Below, piece after piece: positions 1 to 8,432 of a stretch of DNA of 33,776 nt (positions are counted from its first letter, which is position 1; every line of letters begins with the position of its first letter). A model generated the notes under the pieces. The model was not told the origin of the DNA, did not search any database, and worked only from the letters and a program-made list of their open reading frames with translations. Source of the stretch: Spartobacteria bacterium (lineage in GTDB: Bacteria > Verrucomicrobiota > Verrucomicrobiia > Chthoniobacterales > UBA6821); the NCBI GenBank assembly GCA_947482345.1, contig CANKJN010000016.1, forward strand, positions 1-33,776, read 5' to 3'. A program made the translations under genes and the position numbers.

Positions 1-114
1 AACCTATGGGACAGCACCCCTCTCAACTGCTCGCCCAGCACTTCAAATCCAGAAATTCTAAAACCACTTCTAACCAAAATCACCCTTCCTACCCCTTCAA
101 TACTTAATCAGCAC

Positions 115-1455
115 TCAGTCTTTATGCCCCTGTGGGATGGCTGTGATTCCAAAGGCATACTTTCCCTCGAGTTTATCACGCCCCAGCTTGGGCTCCCAGC
201 CGAACTCGGAGCAGACATAGAGACCATTGGGGTTCCCCGTGTTTCCATTGGGATGACCCGAGCCGACCGCATTCCACCCCGCGCCGCCGAAGCTCGAGAG
301 ACCGTTGTTGTTCACGGTGCCGCGGGAGTTGGGGTTGGGCTTTCCAAGCTGGCTGGATGGGATGGCCGTGTAGGGGGCCACCTGGGTGGGGGCGTAGACG
401 CCCTGAACGGCTCCGGCGGCGTTCGGGATCGCCAGGTAGAGGCCGCCTATGGCGTAGGTGGATTTGGTGGGTCTGATCCGCAGCGTGCCACCCCATGCAT
501 CGTAGGTGCTCGACCAGGGGATCTTCGCCGCAACGTTGTTGTTGTAGGCGGGATCACCGGCAAAGGTTTCCCGGGCGCCTCCCCCGCTGTTCCCCCCGAT
601 GCCCTTGGCGCTGGCGATCTGGTTGTTCTGAAAGAGCTTGGAGAGCGGTTGTTGGAGGAAGAAATCGTAGGGGTTCATCCATCCGGCATTGATCATGAAG
701 GAGCCGTTCTCGGTCATGTATTCAAGGTACTGGGCCATGAGGCGGAGCTCCTTTCCACTCTGGATGTTGGAGGGATTGAAGCCGTTCGCGGCGCCGGTGA
801 TGAGGTTGATGTCGTCGCCGTCGCGGTATCGGAAATTCGAGTAGGCCTTCAGCCCCTTGAGATGGAGCTTTTTCCCAAAGTCATAGATGAAGGCCAGCTT
901 GATCTGCTCATCGAAGGCACTGCCCGTCCGGTATCCGCCGGCCACGCCTCCGTAATAGTTTCCCTGCCAGTCACCACCGACACTCAACCCGCAATCGGCA
1001 AGCCTGCTCTCGACTCCGTTGATGAGCTCGAATTCCTTGCGTGTGACCGCGTCGAGCGTGGCTCCCGCAAACGACATCTGACTGCCGACTCCCCGATTGA
1101 CGGCCCGACCGCTCTCCTTCAGGCCATCCTGATAGTGGATGGAACTGGTGACATCGGATCCGATTTCCGTGTAGACCGCGGTGAGATCGGAAGGGAAAAC
1201 CATGCGGATCGAATGCCCGATCCTGTCCAGGAGTCCGCCACTGGCCGAGGGCGCGGAGGATGATGCCGCTGCATCAGTCGAGGCTGGGGGAATGGGAGAA
1301 GCAGAAGGGCTGGTTCTCCCCTTTTTCGTGGGGGCATTCCCCTCGAGTTCCTCGGTGGGATCCATGAACTTTGGAGGCAACCCCTGCGCCTCCACCCGGA
1401 TTGATCCGGGAAGAACGCCAAGCAGGACGGCAGCAAGGAGAAGGCGCGTATTCAT
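115..1455 (-). CDS. OprB-family carbohydrate porin, apparently 3'-truncated
   Basis: Probable outer-membrane porin for diffusion of sugars. The chosen ATG at 1455 begins a clean signal peptide (MNTRLLLAAVLLGVLPG, cleavage expected near residue 23 after VEA); an in-frame start 11 codons upstream would put polar residues before it. A Pro/Ser/Ala-rich linker covers about residues 24-75. From about residue 160 the sequence has the aromatic, Gly-rich strand pattern of OprB porins (GDWQGNYYG, then YDFGKKLHLKG and FMINAGWMNPYDFF). The 446-residue product stops soon after GWEPKL...GKYAFG, a point where OprB proteins normally still have over 100 residues and end in an aromatic residue; this one ends GHKD. 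The other two frames also meet stops within about 20 bases, so one nearby frameshift does not restore it. Family moderately sure; truncation is inferred. Confidence 0.7.
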   Translation of the reverse strand: MNTRLLLAAVLLGVLPGSIRVEAQGLPPKFMDPTEELEGNAPTKKGRTSPSASPIPPASTDAAASSSAPSASGGLLDRIGHSIRMVFPSDLTAVYTEIGSDVTSSIHYQDGLKESGRAVNRGVGSQMSFAGATLDAVTRKEFELINGVESRLADCGLSVGGDWQGNYYGGVAGGYRTGSAFDEQIKLAFIYDFGKKLHLKGLKAYSNFRYRDGDDINLITGAANGFNPSNIQSGKELRLMAQYLEYMTENGSFMINAGWMNPYDFFLQQPLSKLFQNNQIASAKGIGGNSGGGARETFAGDPAYNNNVAAKIPWSSTYDAWGGTLRIRPTKSTYAIGGLYLAIPNAAGAVQGVYAPTQVAPYTAIPSSQLGKPNPNSRGTVNNNGLSSFGGAGWNAVGSGHPNGNTGNPNGLYVCSEFGWEPKLGRDKLEGKYAFGITAIPQGHKD

Positions 1456-1596
1456 CACGGTTCCGATTGAATCATGGCTTGTAGCCACCGCCGCTTGAGA
1501 TACTCAAGCGGATCAACGTCACGATTTCGCCATGCGGTTGAGCGATGTTTGCCGGAAGAAATTGCTGATGCCACACCGGAAGGAATTGGCTCCACG

Positions 1597-1631
1597 AAAA
1601 AGCCCCCGGGAGTCTCCTCGTCGGGGGCTTT
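1597..1631 (-). terminator. Intrinsic terminator of pnp
   Basis: On the minus strand a perfect 10-bp stem (AAAGCCCCCG / CGGGGGCTTT, arms 1622-1631 and 1599-1608) with a 13-nt loop runs directly into a five-T tract. It lies 57 bases after the pnp stop codon. The stem itself has an A-tract on the opposite side, so it could work weakly in both directions, but only minus-strand genes flank it. Confidence 0.88.
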
Positions 1632-1687
1632 CTGGAATTTCTCGCGAGGGCTTCAGGCACTCACGGTGACAGGATGGTGGCCTCTGA

Positions 1688-3832
1688 TTAAGCGGCGGTT
1701 CCTGCGGCTGCCTGGTCGCGATCTTTCATCGCGGCCTTGCGGCTGAGCTTAACCTTGCCCCTGTCATCGACGCCGATGCACTTGACCCAGATGACGTCGC
1801 CGTTCCTGACGACATCCTCGACCTTGTTGACGCGGGTGTCCGCAAGTTCGGAGATGTGGACGAGGCCGTCCTTGCCGGGGAGCACTTCGACGAAGGCGCC
1901 GAACTCCTTGATGGAGACAACGGTGCCCTGGTAGAGCTCGCCGACGGTGATCTCCTTGGTCATGCCCTCGATGATCTCCTTGGCGCGCTTGAGGCTCTCG
2001 CCGTTGCTGGAGTAGATGTGGACGAGGCCGAAGTTGCCATCCTCCTCGACGTTGATCTCGGCACCGGTCTCGGCAACGATCCCCTTGATGGTCTTGCCAC
2101 CGGGGCCGATGATGAGGCCGATCTTGTCCTTCGGAATGGTGACGGTCTCGATGCGGGGCGCGTACTTGCTCATCTCTCCGCGGTGTGCGGGGAGGGTCTG
2201 CTTCATGTGATCGAGGATGAGTCCGCGGTTCTTGCGGGCGTCGTCGATGGCGGTGGCCATGAGCTCGTGGCTGATGCCCTTGAGCTTCAGGTCGAGCTGG
2301 AATCCGGTGACTCCGGCCTCGGTGCCGCAGAGCTTGAAGTCCATGTCGCCGAAGTGATCCTCGCTGCCGATGATGTCGGTGAGCAGGGTGTGGCGGGTGA
2401 GCTTGCCCTGATCGTCATTCTCGGTCACGAGACCTACGGAGATGCCGGCAACGGGACGCTTGAGGGGAACACCCGCGTCCATGAGGGCGAGCACGCCGGC
2501 GCAGACGGAGGCCATTGAAGTGGAGCCGTTGGACTCCATGACCTCGCTGGTGACACGGAGGGCGTAAGGGAAATCCTGCTGGCTCGGGATGACCGGGAAG
2601 ATCGAGCGCTCGGCGAGGGCGCCGTGGCCGATCTCGCGGCGGTTCTGCCCGCCGAAGCGGCCGGTCTCCCCGACGCTGAAGGGAGGGAAGTTGTAGTGAA
2701 GCAGGAAACGCTTGGTGGTCTCGCCGCCCCCGTAGGCGTCGATCATCTGGGCCTCGTCGGCGGTGCCGAGAGTGGCCAGGGCCATCGCCTGGGTCTCGCC
2801 GCGGGCGAAGAGGGCCGATCCGTGCGCACGGGGCAGGACGGTGGTCTCGCTGGAGAGCTGACGGAGTTCGGCAAGGCCGCGACCGTCGCAGCGCTTCTGC
2901 TTGTCGAGGATGCTGACGCGGAAGGCCTTCTTCTGAAGGTAATCAAACGCCTGCGAGATTTCGAACTTGGTGGCGGCGGGGAACTTCTCGAGGATCTTGG
3001 CGCTCACCTCGTCGCGGAGTGCACCGACGGCCTTGCCGCGGGCAACCTTGCTGGGGGTGTAGAGGGCGGCCTCGATGCGGTCACCGGCGACCTGATAGGC
3101 GATCTCGAGCATTCCCTCGTCAACATTGAGGAGGGTGAACTCGCGCTTCGGCTTGCCGGCCTTGGCAATGAGTTCGTTCTGTGCGGCGACCAGGGGACGG
3201 GTCTGCTCGCGGGCGAAGTCGAGGGCCTTCTTGAACTCCTCTTCGGGAAGCTCGTTGGCGGCACCCTCGATCATAATGACCTGTTCGCCGTCACCGACGT
3301 AAACGAGGTCGAGATCGCTCTCCTCGCGCTGGGTGTGGGTGGGGTTGACCACGAACTGGCCGTTGATGCGTCCGACGCGGACTGCTGCGATCGGCTTCTC
3401 GAACGGGATGTCCGAGACACAGAGGGCGGCCGAGGCTCCGTTGATGGAGAGGATGTCGGGATCGATCTCGCCGTCCGCGGAGAGCAGGATGCTGATGATC
3501 TGCGTGTCGTAGAAGTAGTTCTTCGGGAAGAGGGGGCGCAGCGGACGATCGGTCATGCGTGCGGTGAGGATCTCCTTCTCGCTCGGACGGCCCTCGCGCT
3601 TGAAGTATCCGCCGGGGAACTTGCCGACGGCGGCGGCCTTCTCCTTGTAATCGACGGTGAGCGGGAAGAAATCCTGGCCTTCCTTCACGGAAGTGGCGGA
3701 AACTGCGCTGACGAGAACGATGGTCTCGCCGGAGCTGACGACGACGGCTCCGTCGGCGAGCTTGGCGATCTTGCCGGTCTCAAAGCTGATGGGGTTCTGG
3801 CCTACTTGGGCCGTGATGGTGGTGTGTGACAT
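1688..3832 (-). CDS. pnp: Polyribonucleotide nucleotidyltransferase (PNPase)
   Basis: Phosphorolytic 3'-5' exoribonuclease of mRNA decay, a trimer that usually joins the RNA degradosome. The 714 residues match the usual length of about 700. Domains in order: RNase PH fold 1 (about 10-145), a helical linker, RNase PH fold 2 (about 325-555) with the phosphate-binding [10 protein letters not shown] segment and the metal-binding aspartates in [11 protein letters not shown], a KH domain with its GxxG loop (IIGPGGKTI, near 575), and a C-terminal S1 domain (about 625-695, [17 protein letters not shown]). The ATG at 3832 (MSHTTITAQ) was chosen because the open frame upstream of it is low-complexity and outside the family. 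No Shine-Dalgarno sequence precedes it; the leader ends CACCCATTCCC. rpsO lies just upstream, the classical rpsO-pnp order. Confidence 0.97.
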   Translation of the reverse strand: MSHTTITAQVGQNPISFETGKIAKLADGAVVVSSGETIVLVSAVSATSVKEGQDFFPLTVDYKEKAAAVGKFPGGYFKREGRPSEKEILTARMTDRPLRPLFPKNYFYDTQIISILLSADGEIDPDILSINGASAALCVSDIPFEKPIAAVRVGRINGQFVVNPTHTQREESDLDLVYVGDGEQVIMIEGAANELPEEEFKKALDFAREQTRPLVAAQNELIAKAGKPKREFTLLNVDEGMLEIAYQVAGDRIEAALYTPSKVARGKAVGALRDEVSAKILEKFPAATKFEISQAFDYLQKKAFRVSILDKQKRCDGRGLAELRQLSSETTVLPRAHGSALFARGETQAMALATLGTADEAQMIDAYGGGETTKRFLLHYNFPPFSVGETGRFGGQNRREIGHGALAERSIFPVIPSQQDFPYALRVTSEVMESNGSTSMASVCAGVLALMDAGVPLKRPVAGISVGLVTENDDQGKLTRHTLLTDIIGSEDHFGDMDFKLCGTEAGVTGFQLDLKLKGISHELMATAIDDARKNRGLILDHMKQTLPAHRGEMSKYAPRIETVTIPKDKIGLIIGPGGKTIKGIVAETGAEINVEEDGNFGLVHIYSSNGESLKRAKEIIEGMTKEITVGELYQGTVVSIKEFGAFVEVLPGKDGLVHISELADTRVNKVEDVVRNGDVIWVKCIGVDDRGKVKLSRKAAMKDRDQAAAGTAA

Positions 3833-3895
3833 GGGAATGGGTGTTTGTTGGGTGGGATGCGTGGATCCGATCAGTGCGCGATGATTAGCGGGCGC

Positions 3896-3927
3896 CCGGA
3901 ATGCCGGATGGCATCCGGAGGGATGCC
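3896..3927 (-). promoter_or_regulatory. Two mutually exclusive hairpins in the pnp leader
   Basis: In the RNA sense the order is GGCAUCC-CUCC-GGAUGCC-AUCC-GGCAUUCCGG. The first and second segments form a perfect 7-bp stem with a 4-nt loop (3910-3927). The second and third form a 9-bp stem with one bulge (3896-3918). Both use bases 3910-3916, so only one can form at a time. The structure lies 64 nt before the pnp start and has no U-tract. A role in pnp autoregulation, by RNase III cleavage or attenuation, is inferred by analogy with E. coli. Confidence 0.5.
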
Positions 3928-4094
3928 TGCATAGGTGTGATGTGTCGGTTAAGTGAATCCCCCCGCTGAAAAAGCGCGGAGGGCGTCGGGGTTGCTTGGG
4001 TGGCGGAGTTGCCCGGGCAGTTCCGTTGTCCCCAAGGAGTCCCGGATCCATGAGGATCAGGGAGCCGTGAGGGAACGGAGAACCTGGTGGTCCG

Positions 4095-4355
4095 TTACTT
4101 GCGCAGGTTCAGTTTCTCAAGAACCGCCTGGTAACGCTCGCTGGCGCTATCCTTGAGGTAATCGAGAAGACGGCGGCGCGTGGCAACCATCTTGAGAAGG
4201 CCGCGACGGGAGGAGTGATCCTTGGCGTTGCCTTTGAGGTGTTCGGTCAGGGCGGTGATCCTCTTGGTGAGGGTCGCTACCTGGATATCGGCGCTGCCGG
4301 TGTCCTTCTCGTGCAGCCGGAGTGCTGCGATTTCTGCTGTTTCTGTCGTTGTCAT
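4095..4355 (-). CDS. rpsO: 30S ribosomal protein S15
   Basis: Primary 16S rRNA-binding protein of the small-subunit platform. Its 86 residues are close to the usual 88-89. The hallmarks are visible: [19 protein letters not shown] near the N-terminus, the LTEHLK...[24 protein letters not shown] helix-turn-helix that contacts rRNA, and the C-terminal [13 protein letters not shown]. It is followed after 262 bases by pnp on the same strand. The leader reads CTAAAAA before the ATG, with no Shine-Dalgarno sequence. S15 often represses its own translation through a leader pseudoknot; I could not identify one here. The 243-bp region to divergent valS (4356-4598) must hold promoters for both genes, but no clear -35/-10 pair stands out. 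Confidence 0.97.
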   Translation of the reverse strand: MTTTETAEIAALRLHEKDTGSADIQVATLTKRITALTEHLKGNAKDHSSRRGLLKMVATRRRLLDYLKDSASERYQAVLEKLNLRK

Positions 4356-4598
4356 TTTTTAGAGGGCCGGAATGTAGCCTCCCCCGGGAATCCTGGCAAG
4401 GAGTTTCGGGAAGTACCTTTGCAACGCCACCGAATCATCGCGGAAATTGCCAAAATAATCAGGAACTCAGTGAAATCCAAGATCCAGCCACTGGAAGCAA
4501 TGATGAGCCGTTTTGAGCTTTCTGCCTCCAACCTAACAGTCTAAAAGCCTACAGCCTCAAAGCCTCTTACTAAGACTCTTCCAAGCCTCTCCTTCATC

Positions 4599-7250
4599 AT
4601 GTCCGAACTTTCCAAAGCCTACGCCCCCGCGGATGTCGAGGCCTCCTGGTATGCCCGCTGGGTCGATTCCGGTTGCTTCACCGCCGATCCCTCCTCCACA
4701 GCCCCCTCCTACTCGATCGTCATCCCCCCGCCGAATGTCACCGGGATCCTGACCCTCGGACACGTCCTCAACAACACCCTGCAGGACATCCTCGCCCGCC
4801 GCGCCCGCCAGACCGGACACGAGGTTCTCTGGCTTCCCGGAACCGACCACGCCGGCATCGCCACCCAGACCGTCGTTGAGCGCCAACTCCGCAAGGAGGA
4901 GAAAAAGACCCGCCACGACCTCGGCCGCGAAGCCTTCCTCAAGAAAGTCTGGGAATGGAAGGAAAAGCACGGAGGCATCATCATCGGGCAGTTGAAGAAA
5001 CTCGGCGCCTCCTGCGACTGGTCGCGCGAGCGCTTCACCATGGACGAGGCGTATGCCCGCAAGGTGCAGGAGGTCTTCGTGGATCTCCACGGGAAGGGCC
5101 TGATCTACCGGGGCAAGCGGATGGTGAACTGGTGCCCCGTTTCCCTCACCGCCCTGAGCGACGAGGAGGTCATCCCCAAGAAGCAGAAGGGTTACCTCTA
5201 CCACTTCAAGCTCGAGGTGGTGGAAGCACCCGGCACCTGGCTTGAGATCGCCACCACGCGTCCCGAGACAATCATGGGTGACACGGCCGTCGCCGTGAAT
5301 CCCAAGGATCAGCGCTACGCCCACCTGATCGGCAAGCATGTCCGCCGTCCCCTCCCACTCGATGTCGAGGTGCAACTCCCGATCATCGGCGACGAGGCTG
5401 TCGATTTCGAATTCGGCACGGGCGTCCTCAAGGTGACACCCGCCCATGACAAGACCGACTACGAGATCGGCCTGCGGCACAACCTCCCCGTCATCGACAT
5501 CATGAATGCCGACGGGACACTCAATGACCTTGCGGGAGAGGGCTTCGCCGGACTCGACCGCTTCGAAGCGAGGGTGGAAGCCGTCGAGCGACTCAAGGAA
5601 CTCGGCCTCCTCACCAGGGAGGAGCCCCATGAGAACAACGTCGGCTTCAGCGAGCGCGCCGATGTCCCGATCGAACCGCGCCTCAGCGAGCAGTGGTTCC
5701 TCAAGTATCCGAAGACGGTCGAGGCCCGTGACGCCGTCCGCAACGGACTCATCAGGTTCTTCCCCAAACGCTGGGAAAAGGTCTACGACCACTGGCTCGA
5801 GAACATCCAGGACTGGTGCATCAGCCGCCAGCTCTGGTGGGGACACCGCATCCCCGTCTGGTATGCGCCGGAGAGCAGCGGCGAAGGACCACGCATCCAG
5901 ATCGAATCTCCCGGCGAGGGCTGGATCCAGGATCCCGACGTGCTCGACACCTGGTTCTCCTCCTGGCTCTGGGCCCACGACACCATGGACGAGGCCGTCC
6001 GCGCGAAGTTCTACCCGACAAGCGTGCTCGTCACCGGACCCGACATCATCTTCTTCTGGGTCGCCCGCATGATCATGGCGGGACTGGAGTACACCGGGGA
6101 GATCCCCTTCCGCGACGTCTACTTCACCGGCATCATCCGCGATAAGCAGGGCCGCAAGATGTCCAAGAGCCTCGGGAATTCCCCCGACCCGCTCGACCTG
6201 ATCGCCAAGTACGGCGCCGACGGCCTCCGCTTCGGCATCATCCGTGTCGCCCCGCAGGGACAGGACATCAAGTTCGACGAGAAGCAGATCGAGGAGGGCC
6301 GCAACTTCGCCAACAAGCTCTGGAACGCCGCCCGCTTCCGCGAGATGCAGGGCCCGTGCAACCCCTCTCCCGATCCGGCCGGACTCCCCCTTCCCGATAT
6401 CGCGATCCACCTCCTGCACCGCTTCGACACCATGCACGCCGCGCTGTGCGGGGCCTATGCCGACTACCGCTTCCATGAGGTGGCGGGCCTGCTCTACGAC
6501 TTCTTCTGGGGCGATTACTGCGACTGGTTCGTCGAGGCGGCCAAGCCGATCCTCAACGGCTCGGATGAGCAGGCCAAGAACGCCATCCTAACCGTCATGG
6601 ACGCCACCCTCTCGGGCACACTGCGCCTCCTCCATCCGCTCATGCCCCATGTCACCGAGGAACTCTGGAAGCGCCTCGGTTTCCAGGCCCCCGCCTCCGC
6701 ATCGGGATCCGGAGAACGCGCCGGCCTGCTTCTCTACACGGTGCCCCCCGCCGAAAAGCTACTCAACCTTCCCGAGACCGAGATCACCGCGGCCAGCACG
6801 CGCACAACCGCGCTCTATACGGCCATCCATGCCGCGCGCAACCTCAGGGCGGAATTCAAGATCCCCTCCCAGCAGCAGGTCCGCTTCCTGCTGGCCCCCA
6901 AGGAAGAGATCCACGACTCCCGGCGCGCCATCTTCGCGGGTCTCACCAGGGCCTCCGGGCTGGAGATCCTAGATAAGATGCCTCCCGCCGGGACTCCCAG
7001 CGTCGTCACCGACCTGGGAACCATCTACATGCCGCTGGAGGGACTGGTCGATCTCGATGCCGAGCGGAAGCGCATCGCCGCCGAGATCACCAAGGTGGAG
7101 GCCGAACTCGTCAAAGTGGAGGCCAAACTGGCCGACACCTCCTTCGTGGAAAAAGTTCCGGCCAACGTGCTCGAGGATCACCGCCAGCGCCGCGAAAAGT
7201 GGAGCGAAAAGCTTGAGACCCTCAAAACCACCCTGCAGGGACTGGGATGA
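4599..7250 (+). CDS. valS: Valyl-tRNA synthetase
   Basis: Class I synthetase that charges tRNA-Val, 883 residues, close to the 880 of Bacillus ValRS. It has the PPPNVTG signature (residues 43-49) leading into the HIGH-box position, which reads TLGH (52-55) instead of the usual HMGH/HLGH. The PGTDHAGIATQ motif follows. The CP1 editing domain is around residues 195-340. KMSKS is intact at 520-524 (RKMSKSLGN). An anticodon-binding helical domain and a C-terminal coiled-coil arm (about 815-883, repeated Lys/Glu heptads) complete the protein. The ATG at 4599 follows the pyrimidine-rich leader CTCTCCTTCATC with no Shine-Dalgarno sequence. It stands alone on the plus strand, divergent from rpsO. The altered first HIGH residue is unusual, but the rest is intact, so the enzyme is expected to be active. 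Confidence 0.97.
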   Translation: MSELSKAYAPADVEASWYARWVDSGCFTADPSSTAPSYSIVIPPPNVTGILTLGHVLNNTLQDILARRARQTGHEVLWLPGTDHAGIATQTVVERQLRKEEKKTRHDLGREAFLKKVWEWKEKHGGIIIGQLKKLGASCDWSRERFTMDEAYARKVQEVFVDLHGKGLIYRGKRMVNWCPVSLTALSDEEVIPKKQKGYLYHFKLEVVEAPGTWLEIATTRPETIMGDTAVAVNPKDQRYAHLIGKHVRRPLPLDVEVQLPIIGDEAVDFEFGTGVLKVTPAHDKTDYEIGLRHNLPVIDIMNADGTLNDLAGEGFAGLDRFEARVEAVERLKELGLLTREEPHENNVGFSERADVPIEPRLSEQWFLKYPKTVEARDAVRNGLIRFFPKRWEKVYDHWLENIQDWCISRQLWWGHRIPVWYAPESSGEGPRIQIESPGEGWIQDPDVLDTWFSSWLWAHDTMDEAVRAKFYPTSVLVTGPDIIFFWVARMIMAGLEYTGEIPFRDVYFTGIIRDKQGRKMSKSLGNSPDPLDLIAKYGADGLRFGIIRVAPQGQDIKFDEKQIEEGRNFANKLWNAARFREMQGPCNPSPDPAGLPLPDIAIHLLHRFDTMHAALCGAYADYRFHEVAGLLYDFFWGDYCDWFVEAAKPILNGSDEQAKNAILTVMDATLSGTLRLLHPLMPHVTEELWKRLGFQAPASASGSGERAGLLLYTVPPAEKLLNLPETEITAASTRTTALYTAIHAARNLRAEFKIPSQQQVRFLLAPKEEIHDSRRAIFAGLTRASGLEILDKMPPAGTPSVVTDLGTIYMPLEGLVDLDAERKRIAAEITKVEAELVKVEAKLADTSFVEKVPANVLEDHRQRREKWSEKLETLKTTLQGLG

Positions 7251-7294
7251 TCACTCCCCATTAGCTATCCCTTAATTCCTTCCCACCAAAATAG

Positions 7295-7368
7295 TGGCTG
7301 CCTCGCATGGATTCGAACCATGACAAGCAGATCCAGAATCTGCTGTGCTACCGTTACACCACAAGGCA
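7295..7368 (-). tRNA. tRNA-Gln (anticodon CUG)
   Basis: A full cloverleaf reads on the minus strand. The acceptor stem is TGCCTTG/CGAGGCA with the U1-A72 pair and G73 discriminator typical of tRNA-Gln. The D arm is TGGTGTAACGGTAGCAC. The anticodon stem is GCAGA/TCTGC around the loop TTCTGGA, giving anticodon CTG. A four-base variable region follows, then the T arm CATGG-TTCGAAT-CCATG. The CCA end is encoded (7295-7297). It decodes CAG, a preferred Gln codon in this GC-rich genome. It lies between valS and the GNAT gene. Confidence 0.96.
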
Positions 7369-7414
7369 GTGGTTAAAATTGAGTTTTTGAGAATGCCCGA
7401 GACCGGGCGGGGTT

Positions 7415-8023
7415 TCAAGACTTAGCTTCGAAAGGCTTGGAAAACGTGACGGATTCCGCAACGCCGCCGAATTTCGGATAGACATGGCGGGCGGCCATCG
7501 TCTTGGCCCGGGTGATACCCGAAGCGACGGTGATTCCGTTTCCCCTCAACGCCTCCAACGAGGAATGCAGAAGGCGGGAACCGATGCCACGATTGCGGTA
7601 TTCCATCAGGACGGCGGGACCGCTGACGAGATGGGAGGAGGCCTCGGGGGAGGGATCGAGCAAGGAGGCCGCGATCAACCTGCTTCCCTTCGGCATCACC
7701 AGGCACAGCGGATCTCCCTCATTGAAGATCCTGGCGACCTCGGCCTTGAGATGCTGTTCGACCATGGCAAACGAATCGTTCCAACCGGAATCCATCGAAA
7801 GTGAAAGAAGAAGTACCCCGAGCACCTCATCCGCCTCCTCACGGTTGGCGGGCCTGATCAGATCGGAACCCGCGGGAGCAGTTCCCGTCTTGTCGGTCTG
7901 CCAGGTAAAACGGAGCCACGGGGAAGAACCCTGGGCGGCCAAACCCGCGGCCGCATCGGGCGAACGGGGAACGGATCCGGGAATTGCGGGAATTGCAAAA
8001 GGAAGTGAATGACTGGATGCCAT
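7415..8023 (-). CDS. GNAT-family N-acetyltransferase
   Basis: Predicted acetyl-CoA-dependent acetyltransferase of unknown substrate, 202 residues. The acetyl-CoA-binding motif A is clear near the C-terminal third (VLMEYRNRGIGSRLLHSSLEAL, with the R-x-x-G-x-G loop). The next strand and helix (GITVASGITRAKTMAARHVYPKFGGV) fit the fold. About 50 N-terminal residues are low-complexity and outside the domain, so the true start may be internal; the ATG at 8023 has a pyrimidine-rich leader and no Shine-Dalgarno sequence. It is transcribed toward tRNA-Gln, with 46 bases between them, and away from purF. No neighbour hints at a substrate. GNAT assignment is fairly secure, specific function is not. Confidence 0.8.
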   Translation of the reverse strand: MASSHSLPFAIPAIPGSVPRSPDAAAGLAAQGSSPWLRFTWQTDKTGTAPAGSDLIRPANREEADEVLGVLLLSLSMDSGWNDSFAMVEQHLKAEVARIFNEGDPLCLVMPKGSRLIAASLLDPSPEASSHLVSGPAVLMEYRNRGIGSRLLHSSLEALRGNGITVASGITRAKTMAARHVYPKFGGVAESVTFSKPFEAKS

Positions 8024-8080
8024 CGTGAAGGGCGGGAAGCGAACGGCAAAAACCTCCGCGGGTCAACGGATTTTTCAATG

Positions 8081-8354
8081 GGAACCGCTGATTAAATCCC
8101 ATGAAGGCCACTGAAGACCATTTGCTGATTTTTGAAGGCGCGAGTGCTGGGCGATACCCGCAGCGGTCTCGCCCGAGCGAGCAACGCCGCAAAAATCGAC
8201 AAATGGCCTCAGCCCTTCGGGTTGCGGAGATAACAGGCCGGGGGCTGCGTTGGCTTCGCGGTTACAGCCCACTGCGGGGATGCGCCCGCGAAGCCGCCTT
8301 GCCCGCGGCCCATTCTTTCCGAAACGGCCTCTATGCGATTTAATCAGCGGCTCC
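8081..8354. repeat. 274-bp nested palindromic element, MITE-like
   Basis: The 409-bp gap between the GNAT gene and purF (8024-8432) is mostly this element. Its ends (8081-8109 and 8326-8354) are inverted copies matching at 25 of 29 positions, sharing the core CCGCTGATTAAATC. Inside lie a second inverted pair (8118-8140 with 8185-8206, sharing CCATTTG and GATTTTTG) and a third (8252-8261 with 8286-8295, GGCTTCGCGG). No protein of credible family is encoded in it, and no clear target-site duplication is visible. It could be a non-autonomous mobile element, a folded RNA or a paired-terminator structure; I cannot tell which. Confidence 0.6.
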
Positions 8355-8432
8355 AAAAGATCGCCAACACACGGCCACAAAGGACTCTAAAGGACGCTTT
8401 TTCCAAATCGTGTTTGATGACCGGGCCAAAAG

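Noticed and set aside
10-23. 14-base exact match GACAGCACCCCTCT at 10-23 and 16726-16739
   Set aside because: A single 14-mer match is about what chance gives in a window of this size, and no longer similarity surrounds it.
1-114. Continuation of the porin gene to the left edge
   Set aside because: All frames carry stops here and the sequence is AT-richer and non-coding in look; nothing supportable is present.
1856-3829. Long open frames on the plus strand opposite pnp
   Set aside because: They are rich in Gly, Leu, Asp, Val and Glu with no family resemblance, as is typical of antisense frames in GC-rich genes; pnp accounts for the whole interval.
4457-4470. 14-base match AATCAGGAACTCAG at 4457-4470 and 31644-31657
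   Set aside because: Both copies are intergenic, but the length is at the chance level; kept out of the repeat list unless more copies exist in the genome.
4557-6476. 639-codon open frame on the minus strand opposite valS
   Set aside because: Low-complexity composition and no recognisable domain; valS is fully conserved on the plus strand.
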